Source: Desulfobacteraceae bacterium (GTDB lineage Bacteria; Desulfobacterota; Desulfobacteria; Desulfobacterales; Desulfococcaceae). Taken from it: a stretch of DNA of 47,061 bases. The stretch lies in assembly GCA_011390755.1 (NCBI GenBank), contig JAABRU010000039.1, forward strand, positions 1 through 47,061. Direction: 5' to 3'. Positions 1-7,984 of this stretch are shown piece after piece. Each line of letters opens with the position of its first letter. The stretch's first letter is position 1. The notes under the pieces were generated by a model. That model was not told the DNA's origin. It searched no databases and saw only the letters and a list, made by a program, of their open reading frames with translations. The position numbers and the translations under genes are program-made.

Positions 1-468
1 TTTCAGGGCGGTCAGCAAAATGGCATTTTCCACTTTCAGACTTTTGCGCTCCAGGCGGGCCTGATCCAGTTCTTCTTTTGATGCATCCCGTTTGACTTCC
101 GTAGCCCGGTCTCCTTTGTGCAACTGATCTATGCGCCGGAATTCTTTTTCCAGATAATCCACTGCCGAAGCGTTTTTCAGCAGTGCATTTTTCATTTTTC
201 TGACAGAATGGCGGATGTTCTGTATCTGAAAATTTATAAAGGTCGGATCAATTTCATAAAATGCCTTATCCCCAATCTGCTGCCCCACATCATAGTTTAC
301 CTGAAGCACCCTGCCGCTGACTTCCGAAGACAGGGTAATGACGGTATTGCTGCGCGTATATCCGCTCAGGCGGATGGTTTCTTTGGCAGAGCGCACAAAC
401 AGACCTTCTGCATTCGCATATACCGCGAAAACAGGACACAGAAAGACAAAGACAAAGATTTTTTTCAT
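1..468 (-). CDS. Efflux/HlyD-type periplasmic adaptor protein, N-terminal 156 residues (cut by window edge)
   Basis: Reading leftward from an ATG at 468 (preceded by GAGGAAA, a good ribosome site) gives an open frame of 156 codons that runs off the window. The first ~20 residues (MKKIFVFVFLCPVFAVYANA) look like a Sec signal peptide. A lipoyl-like half motif follows at about residues 42-62 (SEVSGRVLQVNYDVGQQIGD), then a long charged helix rich in K, E, L and R that should form the alpha-hairpin coiled coil. This order is typical of membrane fusion proteins that link an inner-membrane RND or ABC pump to an outer-membrane channel. The partner pump would lie outside the window. The family call rests on the lipoyl half motif and helix; the exact transporter type cannot be told. 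Confidence 0.8.
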   Translation of the reverse strand, partial: MKKIFVFVFLCPVFAVYANAEGLFVRSAKETIRLSGYTRSNTVITLSSEVSGRVLQVNYDVGQQIGDKAFYEIDPTFINFQIQNIRHSVRKMKNALLKNASAVDYLEKEFRRIDQLHKGDRATEVKRDASKEELDQARLERKSLKVENAILLTALK

Positions 469-621
469 AAAAAATTTCCTCAAAAATAATTCTATACAAA
501 CCGGATCATTCGGGGTAATACTCAGGCAATTCAGTTTTTTGACAATCCGATCCCGATAAAACGGCAGAGATGCACGGGTGTGCCTCTCTGCCCGGAAAAT
601 CCGGAAACGGAGGTTTTTTTA

Positions 622-787
622 ACCTAAATTGAGCGGTTTTTTTCAGATAAACCGGCTGAATGTCCGGTAAGCGGAACTTTGCCTGTTTTACGCTTTTCAC
701 CCAACGGGTGAAGTGCCGGAAACCGCTGCGCCCCTGATATTTCCGGCCGGAAATCATTTTCAGGTCTGAGAATCGCTCAATTTAGGT
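622..787. mobile_element. 166-bp MITE, family A copy 1
   Basis: Terminal inverted repeats ACCTAAATTGAGCG / CGCTCAATTTAGGT bound a 166-bp unit with internal palindromes (TTTCCGGCCGGAAA; TTCACCC..GGGTGAA). It is flanked by a TTA duplication (619-621, 788-790). Two further 166-bp copies lie at 2317 and 35149. It separates the divergent adaptor and thioredoxin genes and ends 54 bp before the thioredoxin start. Confidence 0.9.
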
Positions 788-841
788 TTAAATATATATT
801 CTGAATGCCGACATTACAGAAAAAGAAAGGAAATTGCAATC

Positions 842-1171
842 TTGACAGAAAAAATTTTCGATGTGGATGGGAAAAATTTTGAAGATGAAGTCCTGCGCTC
901 GGAACAGGCCGTGATGATTGATTTCTGGGCACCCTGGTGTACCCAGTGCAAGGCACTGGAGCCTTTGATTTCTCAGTTTGCAGAAAAATATGCAGGACAA
1001 ATGCGTTTTGCCAAATGCAATCTGGCGGAAAATACAGACATTGCCGTAAAATACGGCATCCGTTCGGTTCCTTTTCTGCTTTTTATCAAAGAAGGGGAAG
1101 TCGCGGAACAGATGCATGGTATGGTTTCCAAACCGCAGCTGGAAAAAGTTTTTCAAAAACTGATCCGTTAA
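842..1171 (+). CDS. Thioredoxin-like protein with CTQC active site
   Basis: This is a 109-residue single-domain thioredoxin fold starting at TTG (842), with AAAGGA about 12 bases upstream. It has the family hallmarks: buried Asp27 in VMIDFWAPW, a redox pair at Cys33 and Cys36, and a cis-proline in the segment SVPFLLF. The family's role is thiol-disulfide exchange in the cytoplasm; there is no signal peptide. The active site is WCTQCK rather than the canonical WCGPCK, so redox potential and partners may differ from TrxA. It is a lone gene with no reductase nearby. MITE A copy 1 sits just upstream and may affect its promoter. The thioredoxin-fold call is secure; the substrate is unknown. Confidence 0.9.
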   Translation: MTEKIFDVDGKNFEDEVLRSEQAVMIDFWAPWCTQCKALEPLISQFAEKYAGQMRFAKCNLAENTDIAVKYGIRSVPFLLFIKEGEVAEQMHGMVSKPQLEKVFQKLIR

Positions 1172-1383
1172 GTCAAGAAATTTGGAAGCGGTATTTTATT
1201 GACTGATAACTATGTATTTTATAAATCAGTTACTTACCGGGTAAATATATGACCGGCTGACGGATGTACCGGAGGTTCCTGCATGAGCCCTTCAGTAACA
1301 GTATCTGAAATCGCAGTGTATTTTATATGAAAGTCTCCGGAGTGCAAAAAATAAGCGAAGCGGTTTTTTGCATATTACCGGTG

Positions 1384-1433
1384 ACTTTCATGCTTCTTTG
1401 TGACCGTCAGTCATGACCGTTTTATATGAAAGT
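1384..1433. repeat. 50-bp ACTTTCAT..ATGAAAGT repeat, copy 1
   Basis: The unit begins ACTTTCATGCTTC and ends TTTATATGAAAGT, so its ends are inverted repeats. Related copies lie at 1767-1816 and, in the other orientation, 15680-15729 and 28991-29039. No coding content. Confidence 0.75.
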
Positions 1434-1465
1434 CTCTCCGTACACCTCGTTCCCAGACTCTGCAT

Positions 1466-1714
1466 CAATGCCATTAAGTTAAGGAAAGGGCATTTTTGTA
1501 AGCCCTGAAAGGGCGCATTGGTATAGCCCGTGGCAAAGCCCAGGGAATATTGAATAAAGTATACTCCAAGCCCTGAAAGGGCGCATTAAAAAATGATCCG
1601 GGCACATCATCCGCCCTTTCAGGGCTTATGATTTTTTTATCCTGTATTCCCGGGGCTTCACCCCGGGCTGTATCAATCCGCCCCTTCGGGGCTTTCCTTA
1701 ACTTAACGGCATTG
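1466..1714. mobile_element. Family S inverted-repeat element 1 (CAATGCC..GGCATTG ends)
   Basis: The left end CAATGCCATTAAGTTAAGG is mirrored by CCTTAACTTAACGGCATTG on the right. The interior holds the repeat AAGCCCTGAAAGGGCG twice (about 1500 and 1570), its inverse CGCCCTTTCAGGGCTT near 1612, and palindromes around CCCGGGGCTTCACCCCGGG. The flanks CGTTCCCA and TGGGAACG form the arms of a host hairpin. There are no ORFs. Confidence 0.75.
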
Positions 1715-1766
1715 ACGCTCCGCGTGGGAACGGGCTGCGGGACGCTTCCGCGTCCGGTATAAAAAG

Positions 1767-1816
1767 ACTTTCATGCTTCGTTGTGAGTTATTCCTCATGG
1801 CGGTTTATATGAAAGT
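1767..1816. repeat. 50-bp ACTTTCAT..ATGAAAGT repeat, copy 2
   Basis: Same orientation as the copy at 1384, with GCTTCGTTGTGAGTTATT in the centre. The unit ends TATATGAAAGT. Confidence 0.75.
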
Positions 1817-1868
1817 GTCTGCGAAAAACCACTCCACCACAGCTTTGATGCGTTCCCGGGCAGAGCCC

Positions 1869-2002
1869 CAATGTCATTAAGTTAAGACCGTAGGAGTCCC
1901 GAACTGAAAGTTTGGGACACTGAAATAATTCGGAAAACCCGGCCAAAATTCCGTTTCACTTCATTTTGGCACTCCAAAAAAATTCTTATCTTAATGGCAT
2001 TG
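1869..2002. mobile_element. Family S inverted-repeat element 2
   Basis: The ends are CAATGTCATTAAGTTAAG and CTTATCTTAATGGCATTG. The sequence GGCAGAGCCC stands on both sides (1859-1868, 2004-2013), as a duplicated target inside the hairpin arms CGTTCCCGGG / CCCGGGAACG. The interior carries a GGAGTCCCGAACTGAAAGT motif seen in other elements here. Non-coding. Confidence 0.75.
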
Positions 2003-2035
2003 AGGCAGAGCCCGGGAACGAGTCTGAATTTTCAA

Positions 2036-2070
2036 GTGTCAGGTGTCAGGTGTCAGGTGTCAGGTGTCAG
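2036..2070. repeat. GTGTCAG heptamer tandem repeat (5 units)
   Basis: Five exact GTGTCAG units are followed by degenerate GTGTCAAGTTTCAA-type repeats up to about 2109. A much longer array of the same heptamer lies at 29860-30024. Confidence 0.95.
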
Positions 2071-2121
2071 GTGAAAAAGTGTCAAGTTTCAAATTTCAAG
2101 TTTCAAGTTTAATGATTGGGG

Positions 2122-2210
2122 AAACCCGGCCAAAATTCCGTTTCACTTCATTTTGGCACTCCAAAAAAATTCTTATCTTAATGGCATTGAGGCAGAGCCC
2201 GGGAACGAGT
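2122..2210. repeat. 89-bp direct repeat of 1935-2023
   Basis: This segment repeats 1935-2023 at a fixed 187-bp offset and ends in the same TTAATGGCATTGAGGCAGAG and hairpin arm. It duplicates the right half of family S element 2 with its flank. The tract 1172-2628 has no credible gene and consists of these repeats plus spacer. Confidence 0.9.
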
Positions 2211-2316
2211 CAAAGAACGAAATCCAAGATATATCGAAACATCATATTTTTTGTTCAGCAGTTGACAGTTGCCTGTACAATATAATATAAATTAATGATA
2301 TTTAAATCCGGTTTAA

Positions 2317-2482
2317 ACCTAAATTGAGCGGTTTTTTTCAGATAAACCGGCTGAATGTCCGATAACCGGAACTTTGCCTGTTTTACGCTTTTCACCCGGC
2401 GGGTGAAGAGCCGGAAACTGCTGAGCCCCTGATATTTCCGGCCGGAAATCATTTTCAGGTCTGAGAATCGCTCAATTCAGGT
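2317..2482. mobile_element. 166-bp MITE, family A copy 2
   Basis: Same length and orientation as the copy at 622, with ends ACCTAAATTGAGCG and CGCTCAATTCAGGT and a TAA target duplication (2314-2316, 2483-2485). Confidence 0.9.
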
Positions 2483-2512
2483 TAAAATCAGTCGGGCCGT
2501 TTTAATAAATCG

Positions 2513-2600
2513 CCTACGTTAAGGGATTAACGGAGTGCCAAATTTTCAGTCTGCCTGACTGTATGTTTGGCAATTCTCCGCGCTTAACGTAAGGGCACTG
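2513..2600. repeat. Degenerate family S element with internal hairpin
   Basis: The left end CCTACGTTAAGG and right end CTTAACGTAAGGGCACTG resemble family S ends. The interior pairs CGGAGTGCCAAATTTTCAG with TTTGGCAATTCTCCG. The flank ACACGGAGTCCGGGAACG matches the host hairpin arm. Confidence 0.45.
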
Positions 2601-2628
2601 ACACGGAGTCCGGGAACGAAAGGACGCT

Positions 2629-3381
2629 TTGAAAGGAATAAATCTTATTTTTCCGGGAAAAAATGATATACTTGCTTTGGGAAAAGGCTGGCTTGCTGTG
2701 GAAAAACCGGCAGGGATCAGTGTGCATAATGAACCCGGCATGGATATCTGTTCTTTTTTCCGGCAATTTTTGCAAAAGAATCCGGTACCGGCGGAAGAAA
2801 TTGCTTACAGCCCGGATTTCGGTATACATCCGGTACACCGTCTGGACAAAGAAACCGGCGGTGTGCTGCTGCTGGCTGCTGAAAAAGAAAGTCTCCGCAA
2901 TTTTTCCCGACAGTTTACGCAGCGGACAGTCAGCAAAAAATATCTGGCCATAGTGCATGGAGAGATAAAGGCGGAGGAAACGCAGGTCTGGAATTTTCCC
3001 CTGAGTGCAGGAACCGGCGGTCGGAAAAATCCCGCGGGAAAAGGCAGAAAATATCCCGCGCAGACCCAATTCAGACTGCTGCGCAAAACTCCGCATTACA
3101 GCCTGATTGAATGCAGTCTTCTCACCGGCCGCAGACACCAGATCCGTCGTCATGCAAAACTGGCCGGGCATCCGGTCATCGGTGACCGCCGTTATGCCTC
3201 CCCCCGTTCCCTGCGGTTTTTGGAAACAATATGCAGTTTCCGCGGCATGGGCCTTCATGCCATGTCACTGACCCTGATTCCGCCGGGGGAAAAAGCCCCC
3301 CTGGAAATCTGCTCTGCGGGATTTCCCCGGGAAATGGAACTGCTGCTGGAAAATGATAAACTGCTTCCCCGAAAGAAATGA
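2629..3381 (+). CDS. RluA-family RNA pseudouridine synthase
   Basis: This 250-residue protein isomerises uridine to pseudouridine in rRNA or tRNA. The catalytic signature HRLDKETGG places the nucleophilic Asp at residue 73. The downstream family motif GRRHQIRRHAKLAGHPVIGD near residues 165-185 fits RluA/RluC/RluD enzymes. There is no N-terminal S4 domain, as in short RluA-type members. The start is a TTG at 2629 with AAAGGA just before it; no upstream ATG is in frame. The gene follows directly after a repeat tract, and the next frame begins 12 bp beyond its stop. The exact target uridine cannot be told from sequence. Confidence 0.92.
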   Translation: MKGINLIFPGKNDILALGKGWLAVEKPAGISVHNEPGMDICSFFRQFLQKNPVPAEEIAYSPDFGIHPVHRLDKETGGVLLLAAEKESLRNFSRQFTQRTVSKKYLAIVHGEIKAEETQVWNFPLSAGTGGRKNPAGKGRKYPAQTQFRLLRKTPHYSLIECSLLTGRRHQIRRHAKLAGHPVIGDRRYASPRSLRFLETICSFRGMGLHAMSLTLIPPGEKAPLEICSAGFPREMELLLENDKLLPRKK

Positions 3382-3393
3382 TGCCCGAAAGAA

Positions 3394-3699
3394 ATGATGA
3401 ATGCTCCACCGGCACCGTCTGCCCGGAACATCACTGACCGATTTTTTACCGGCCCCCCCTTCAGTGTCGATCCTGAAAGAGATTGGAAGCTATTTTTAAA
3501 ACAGCTTCTCAGAAATTACTCAGCAGAAGGAGTGATCCCCATGCCTTATACAATTGAGGATTTTCAGAGAGATTATGCACGGGAATATCCGGACAGACAG
3601 CAGGTTTTCCACCTGAAAAAAAGAAGGACCCTGCCAATTCCGGAAAGTCAAAATCAGAAAAATAATATGCAGACAAAGGAATTTTATGAGGGAAAATGA
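3394..3699 (+). CDS. Small hypothetical protein, possible remnant of a larger gene
   Basis: The open frame gives 101 residues from an ATG at 3394 with no clear ribosome site. A much better start is ATG 3541, preceded by AAGGAG with an 8-base spacer, giving 52 residues beginning MPYTIEDFQRDYAREYPD. Phrases like YTIEDFxRDY occur, from memory, near the C-terminal side of Rpn/PD-(D/E)XK-type proteins, where they continue the upstream frame. That would make this a decayed tail of such a gene rather than a whole one. It is followed 38 bp later by the heat-shock gene. Function unknown; the relation to Rpn proteins is a weak guess. Confidence 0.4.
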   Translation: MMNAPPAPSARNITDRFFTGPPFSVDPERDWKLFLKQLLRNYSAEGVIPMPYTIEDFQRDYAREYPDRQQVFHLKKRRTLPIPESQNQKNNMQTKEFYEGK

Positions 3700-3737
3700 A
3701 ATTAACTGCAGGATTCGGTTTATTACAGGAGTAAAAA

Positions 3738-4184
3738 ATGGACTATATCAAAATTCGCTTTGGAAATGATCTGGACAAACTCAGTTCAGAATTTGAGAGG
3801 AATCTTGAAGAAATGTTCCGCTCCATCGGCCCGCGTTTCAGCTGTACGGAATGCTCCTGGACGCCGCCCATGGATATTTATGAAACTGCGGATGAAATTA
3901 TGATCATTGCGGAAATTGCCGGAGTCAACCGGGATGATCTGGATATTGAAATAAACTCCAAAGCCGTTAAAATCACAGGAAAACGGATTGATATGCCGCG
4001 GCTGGAAAAAGCGACCTACCGGCTGGCGGAAATTCAGTGCGGCAAATTTGAACGGGTTCTTTTTCTGCCGAGTCCCATCAATACGGAAAAAGTCACTGCT
4101 TCCTACCTGGAAGGTATGCTGCAGCTCCGTCTTCTCAAGCTTCCTATGGAGAAAAGTCATAAAATTACGGTGTCCGACCAATAA
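3738..4184 (+). CDS. Small heat-shock protein, Hsp20/alpha-crystallin family
   Basis: This 148-residue ATP-independent holdase chaperone binds unfolding proteins and forms oligomers. The alpha-crystallin domain begins near residue 45 (WTPPMDIYETADEIMIIAEIAGV) and ends with the conserved strand region FERVLFLPSPINTEKVTASYLEGMLQLRL, where A-x-x-x-G-x-L appears as ASYLEGMLQL. An I-x-V style tail (HKITVSDQ) matches the C-terminal anchoring motif. AGGAG lies 9 bases before the ATG. It stands just upstream of lon in the same direction; hsp20-lon neighbours make sense as a protein-quality-control pair. An inverted-repeat element separates them, so co-transcription is uncertain. Confidence 0.93.
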   Translation: MDYIKIRFGNDLDKLSSEFERNLEEMFRSIGPRFSCTECSWTPPMDIYETADEIMIIAEIAGVNRDDLDIEINSKAVKITGKRIDMPRLEKATYRLAEIQCGKFERVLFLPSPINTEKVTASYLEGMLQLRLLKLPMEKSHKITVSDQ

Positions 4185-4396
4185 TGACTGCATACGGATC
4201 TGAACCCGGAACAAATGCAGCGGATGTTCGCAATTACGGCAGTTTTTCAGATAATTCACTGCGGCAAAGCAATGCCCTGAACCTGCCGAAGAGCGGTAGC
4301 AGGGAGATAATACGGAAATATATTTCCGGCAGAAATCATCCCTGAATCATTATCCGGAAGGTTATATCCGAAATCTCCGAAACATGATGCATTGAA

Positions 4397-4521
4397 CCCG
4401 TATTTCGCCTGTCTTTGTAACACTTTGTAAAATTAAACAGATTTTCCGGTTACTTTTTCAATGGCCGGAAAACCGGATTTAATGAATTCAGAGAATCAGA
4501 GCGTAAAGAGCGAAATACGGG
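4397..4521. mobile_element. Family B inverted-repeat element, copy 1 (between hsp20 and lon)
   Basis: The ends CCCGTATTTCGC and GCGAAATACGGG are perfect inverted repeats 125 bp apart. The interior GTCTTTGTAACACTTTG and the right part match a copy at 38643, and part of the right arm recurs inverted at 6964. The 387-bp hsp20-lon gap holds this element and the lon leader. Confidence 0.8.
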
Positions 4522-4571
4522 ACTGAAATCTTTATTCCCTAAATCTGTAGAAACGAGTATCGGAGGTAAAT

Positions 4572-6920
4572 ATGTCAAAACAGCAGACAACTGTTATTGT
4601 AAATGCTGAAAAATTACCCGAAACACTGCCCATTCTCCCTTTATTCGATGCGGTTCTTTTTCCGAAAATGGTACTTCCGCTGATGGTAATGCAGGGAGAA
4701 TCCATACAACTGATTGACGAAGCCATGGCAAAAGACCGCTATATCGGTCTGCTGGTAGCCAAAAAGGCAATTCAGAAAGACAGCAATCCCGATGAGGACC
4801 TGCAGAAAGTGGGAACCAGTGCACTGATTATGAAAATGGCCAAAACCGAAGACAATAAGGCCCAGCTGCTGGTGCAGGGGGTGAACCGCTTTGAGGTCAG
4901 AAACTTTATCAGCGACAAAGCCTATCTGCAGGCAGATGTGGAGCATATTAAAGAAGAAGAAAAAAAAGACAAAGAGATTGAGGCCACCATGAACAATATC
5001 CTTGATCTTTTTACCAAAATTGTAAGCATCTCCCCCGCGCTTCCGCCGGAAATGGCCAATATGGCCAAATCCATCAAAGAACCCGGTATCCTGGCGGATA
5101 TGATAACCTCCACCCTGAACTCCACTCTGGATGAAAAGCAGAAGGTGCTGGAAACATACGATATTAAAGCAAGACTCAAAGAAGCCAACCGCATTGCCAC
5201 CTATCAGCTGGAAATTCTGGAACTGGGAAACAAAATCCAGAACCAGGTCAAAGGGGATATGGACAAACGTCAGCGGGAATACTATCTGCGGGAACAGTTA
5301 AAAGCCATTAAGGAGGAACTGGGGGAAAAGGACGAGCCCGCTGTGGAAGTGGCCGATTACCGCGCAAAAATCCAGGAAAAAAATCTGCCGGAAGAAGCCA
5401 AAAAAGAAGCGGAACGGGAACTGGACCGACTGTCCCGGATGCATCCCTCCTCTTCGGAATATACCGTGGCTTCCACCTATCTGGACTGGCTGACTTCCCT
5501 GCCCTGGCATGAGAGCACCGAAGACAATCTCGACATTGCCAAGGCCCGTAAAATTCTGGATGAAGACCATTTCGGTCTGGAAAAACCCAAAAAACGGATT
5601 GTCGAATACCTGGCCGTGCGCAAACTGAACCCGGAATCCAAAAGCCCCATTCTCTGCTTTGCCGGACCTCCGGGAACCGGAAAAACTTCTCTGGGACAGT
5701 CCATCGCCCGTGCCATCGGCCGCAAATTCATCCGCATTTCCTTAGGCGGTGTGCGGGATGAAGCGGAAATCCGCGGGCATCGCCGCACCTATGTGGGCGC
5801 AATGCCGGGACGCATTATCCAGGGTATCCGCCGGGCCGAATCCAACAACCCCATCTTTATGCTGGATGAAATAGACAAGGTGGGCAGTGATTTCCGCGGG
5901 GACCCTTCCTCCGCGCTGCTGGAAGTGCTGGACCCGGAGCAGAATTTCAGCTTTTCGGATCATTATCTGGATGTGCCCTTTGATCTTTCCAGAGTGATAT
6001 TTCTGACCACGGCCAATATCATGGATACCATTCCCCCTGCCCTGCGGGATCGTATGGAAGTCATTGAAATGCTGGGATATACAGAGGATGATAAGATCAA
6101 AATCGCCAACCGCTATCTGATTCCCCGTCAGCGGAAGGCCCACGGTCTGAAAGCCGAGCATATTAAAATTTCCAAAGGCACCCTGCGCCGGATCATTAAC
6201 GGATATACACGGGAGGCCGGTCTGCGGAATCTGGAAAGGGAAATCGCTTCGGTATGCCGGGGGGTGGCTGCCAGAATTGCATCGGAAGAAACAGAATCTG
6301 TTTCGGTTACTGTCAATAATCTGTCCAAATATCTCGGCCCTGTCAAACTGACATCCGAAAGAAAGGCCAGAACTTCTGTGCCGGGTGTTGCCACGGGACT
6401 GGCCTGGACCCAGGCCGGAGGCGAAATTCTCTTTATTGAGGCCACGGCCATGAAAGGCAAAAAAGGACTGATTCTTACGGGTCATTTGGGGGATGTGATG
6501 AAAGAATCGGCCTCGGCTGCCCTCAGTTTTATCCGTTCCAATGCAAAAAAACTGAAAATCAAAGAAGAATATTTTGAAAATCACGACATCCATATTCATA
6601 TTCCCGCGGGTGCCATTCCAAAGGACGGTCCTTCGGCCGGTGTCACCATGCTTACGGCACTGACCTCCCTGATTAGCGGAAAACTCATACAGAAAGATCT
6701 GGCCATGACCGGTGAGATTACGCTGCGGGGACTGGTGCTGCCCGTGGGCGGTATCAAAGAAAAAGTCCTGGCGGCCCACCGCGCGGGTATTAAAATCTTA
6801 ATTCTTCCCAAATGGAATGAAAAAGACCTGGAGGATATTCCCAAAAAAGTCCAGAATGACATTACATTTCACTTTGTGGAAAAAATGATGGATGTACTGG
6901 ATATAGCCCTGGTGAAATGA
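4572..6920 (+). CDS. lon: ATP-dependent protease Lon
   Basis: This is a 782-residue full-length LonA, a cytoplasmic AAA+ protease that degrades misfolded and regulatory proteins. The N-terminal substrate domain ([21 protein letters not shown]) is followed by a coiled region, the AAA+ module with Walker A GPPGTGKT (about 364-371), Walker [10 protein letters not shown] and the Lon signature around [13 protein letters not shown], then the protease domain. The catalytic Ser-Lys pair is visible as Ser688 in PKDGPSAGV and Lys731 in GGIKEKV. The ATG at 4572 has GGAGG seven bases upstream. No sigma-32-type promoter could be assigned with confidence. Nothing is unusual in length or motifs. Confidence 0.98.
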   Translation: MSKQQTTVIVNAEKLPETLPILPLFDAVLFPKMVLPLMVMQGESIQLIDEAMAKDRYIGLLVAKKAIQKDSNPDEDLQKVGTSALIMKMAKTEDNKAQLLVQGVNRFEVRNFISDKAYLQADVEHIKEEEKKDKEIEATMNNILDLFTKIVSISPALPPEMANMAKSIKEPGILADMITSTLNSTLDEKQKVLETYDIKARLKEANRIATYQLEILELGNKIQNQVKGDMDKRQREYYLREQLKAIKEELGEKDEPAVEVADYRAKIQEKNLPEEAKKEAERELDRLSRMHPSSSEYTVASTYLDWLTSLPWHESTEDNLDIAKARKILDEDHFGLEKPKKRIVEYLAVRKLNPESKSPILCFAGPPGTGKTSLGQSIARAIGRKFIRISLGGVRDEAEIRGHRRTYVGAMPGRIIQGIRRAESNNPIFMLDEIDKVGSDFRGDPSSALLEVLDPEQNFSFSDHYLDVPFDLSRVIFLTTANIMDTIPPALRDRMEVIEMLGYTEDDKIKIANRYLIPRQRKAHGLKAEHIKISKGTLRRIINGYTREAGLRNLEREIASVCRGVAARIASEETESVSVTVNNLSKYLGPVKLTSERKARTSVPGVATGLAWTQAGGEILFIEATAMKGKKGLILTGHLGDVMKESASAALSFIRSNAKKLKIKEEYFENHDIHIHIPAGAIPKDGPSAGVTMLTALTSLISGKLIQKDLAMTGEITLRGLVLPVGGIKEKVLAAHRAGIKILILPKWNEKDLEDIPKKVQNDITFHFVEKMMDVLDIALVK

Positions 6921-6963
6921 GAAGTGAAGTGTTTTGTCATGGCAAAAATTCAGGTTTGAATAT

Positions 6964-7010
6964 AACCCGCATTTCGCTCTTTGCAATCCGGCAATCTGAA
7001 TTTACTGAAT
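6964..7010. repeat. Partial family B element, inverted
   Basis: ACCCGCATTTCGCTCTTTGC followed by ATCTGAATTTACTGAATC matches, in reverse complement, the right end of the copy at 38643. No left end was recognised. The lon-DUF4189 gap (6921-7525) otherwise holds a weak hairpin and possible decayed coding sequence near 7280-7370. Confidence 0.6.
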
Positions 7011-7110
7011 CCGATTTTTGATTGTGTCCTGTGATAATTGAAAAGACCCTGCGTCCGTCTGTTAATGCACTGATTCTGAAACGGATCGGATAATTTTCTG
7101 AATCATTTGC

Positions 7111-7134
7111 AAAAGCCCGGCGGATAAGGCTTTT
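7111..7134 (+). terminator. Possible intrinsic terminator after lon
   Basis: AAAAGCC pairs with GGCTTTT around a 10-base loop, ending in a short T run. It lies 190 bp after the lon stop. The stem is short, so this is only a candidate. Confidence 0.3.
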
Positions 7135-7525
7135 CCGTCAGGGCAGGACACTATGAACCCTTCGCGTCATCATTTATGATGAGATTTCTCAGCGTCTGCT
7201 TGTGTATTTTTCATCCTGGTAAAATTTCCGTCTTCTGTTCAGAGACAGAATCAGGATGGCCGGGAAACGAAAAATGAATCAGCAATAGGAGAAATAATCA
7301 GTGCCCTGGAAAACCTGAAGTCACCGTACAGTTGATGCCCTGCTGAAATTTATGGAAGGAGGGCAGTGAAGAGAAACGGATCGCGACAGAAAAACGGATG
7401 CAAAAAAAGCGAGGGGATTGCAATTCCATGTCCCCAACCTGCTGAATGCTGAATTGTCGGCAAAGGATAAGTTAAGGATCAGTTGCTGAATAAGAAAAAA
7501 AACAGTACAACAGAAAGAAGACCTT

Positions 7526-7921
7526 ATGAAATCTGTAATTTTTCGCAGAACAGGCTTTGCAGTTGCCGTATTTTCCTTTATCCTGACACTGGCAGGATAT
7601 CAGGGCGCACTGGCCGCAGACAGATATGCGGCCATTGCTTATTCCCCTTCCACCGGAGCATACGGTTCTTCCTATGATTATCCCTCACGGGCAGCCGCCG
7701 AACAGAAGGCATTTCAGACCTGCGCCCGATCCGGAGCCAGGGACTGCCGAATCGCTGTATGGGTCCGAAACGGATGTGCGGTACTGGCAGTGGGAAGCGG
7801 CGGGGGATATGGGGCCGGAACCGGAAGTAACAAAGGAGCAGCACAGAACCAGGCAATCGGTATATGTTCCCGGTATACCCGCAACTGCGGGATAAAAACC
7901 TGGACCTGTACGGGCAGATAA
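7526..7921 (+). CDS. Secreted DUF4189-domain protein
   Basis: This 131-residue protein has a Sec signal peptide (basic MKSVIFRR, hydrophobic core, cleavage likely after GALAA near residue 30). The mature part follows the DUF4189 pattern: AAIAYSPSTGAYGSSYDYPSRAAAEQ, then paired cysteine motifs ending in IKTWTCTGR. Six cysteines in the mature domain probably form disulfides in the periplasm. The domain's function is not established. GAAAGAAG precedes the ATG. It lies 63 bp before the next gene in the same direction and may be co-transcribed with it. The domain call rests on the repeated A-x-x-x-A..C..W pattern and is fairly sure; a biochemical role cannot be given. Confidence 0.8.
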   Translation: MKSVIFRRTGFAVAVFSFILTLAGYQGALAADRYAAIAYSPSTGAYGSSYDYPSRAAAEQKAFQTCARSGARDCRIAVWVRNGCAVLAVGSGGGYGAGTGSNKGAAQNQAIGICSRYTRNCGIKTWTCTGR

Positions 7922-7984
7922 TACATAAAGTTCATTCAGCATTCAGCATTACAGGAATCATATGCAGGGAAGGAAACACCTGTT

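Noticed and set aside
506..757. 83-residue minus-strand ORF over MITE A copy 1, with a relative at 2255-2452
   Set aside because: It spans the element end and unrelated flank; the shared part is only the MITE.
2043..2285. 80-residue ORF after the first heptamer array
   Set aside because: It runs through heptamers and the 89-bp direct repeat, with no ribosome site.
5742..6779. 345-residue minus-strand ORF opposite lon
   Set aside because: It is the shadow of the lon reading frame, and lon has all its catalytic motifs intact on the plus strand.
7280..7370. Protein-like phrases (EIISALENLKSPY, then VDALLKFMEGG in another frame)
   Set aside because: Too short and frame-broken to identify. It could be a gene remnant but cannot be supported.
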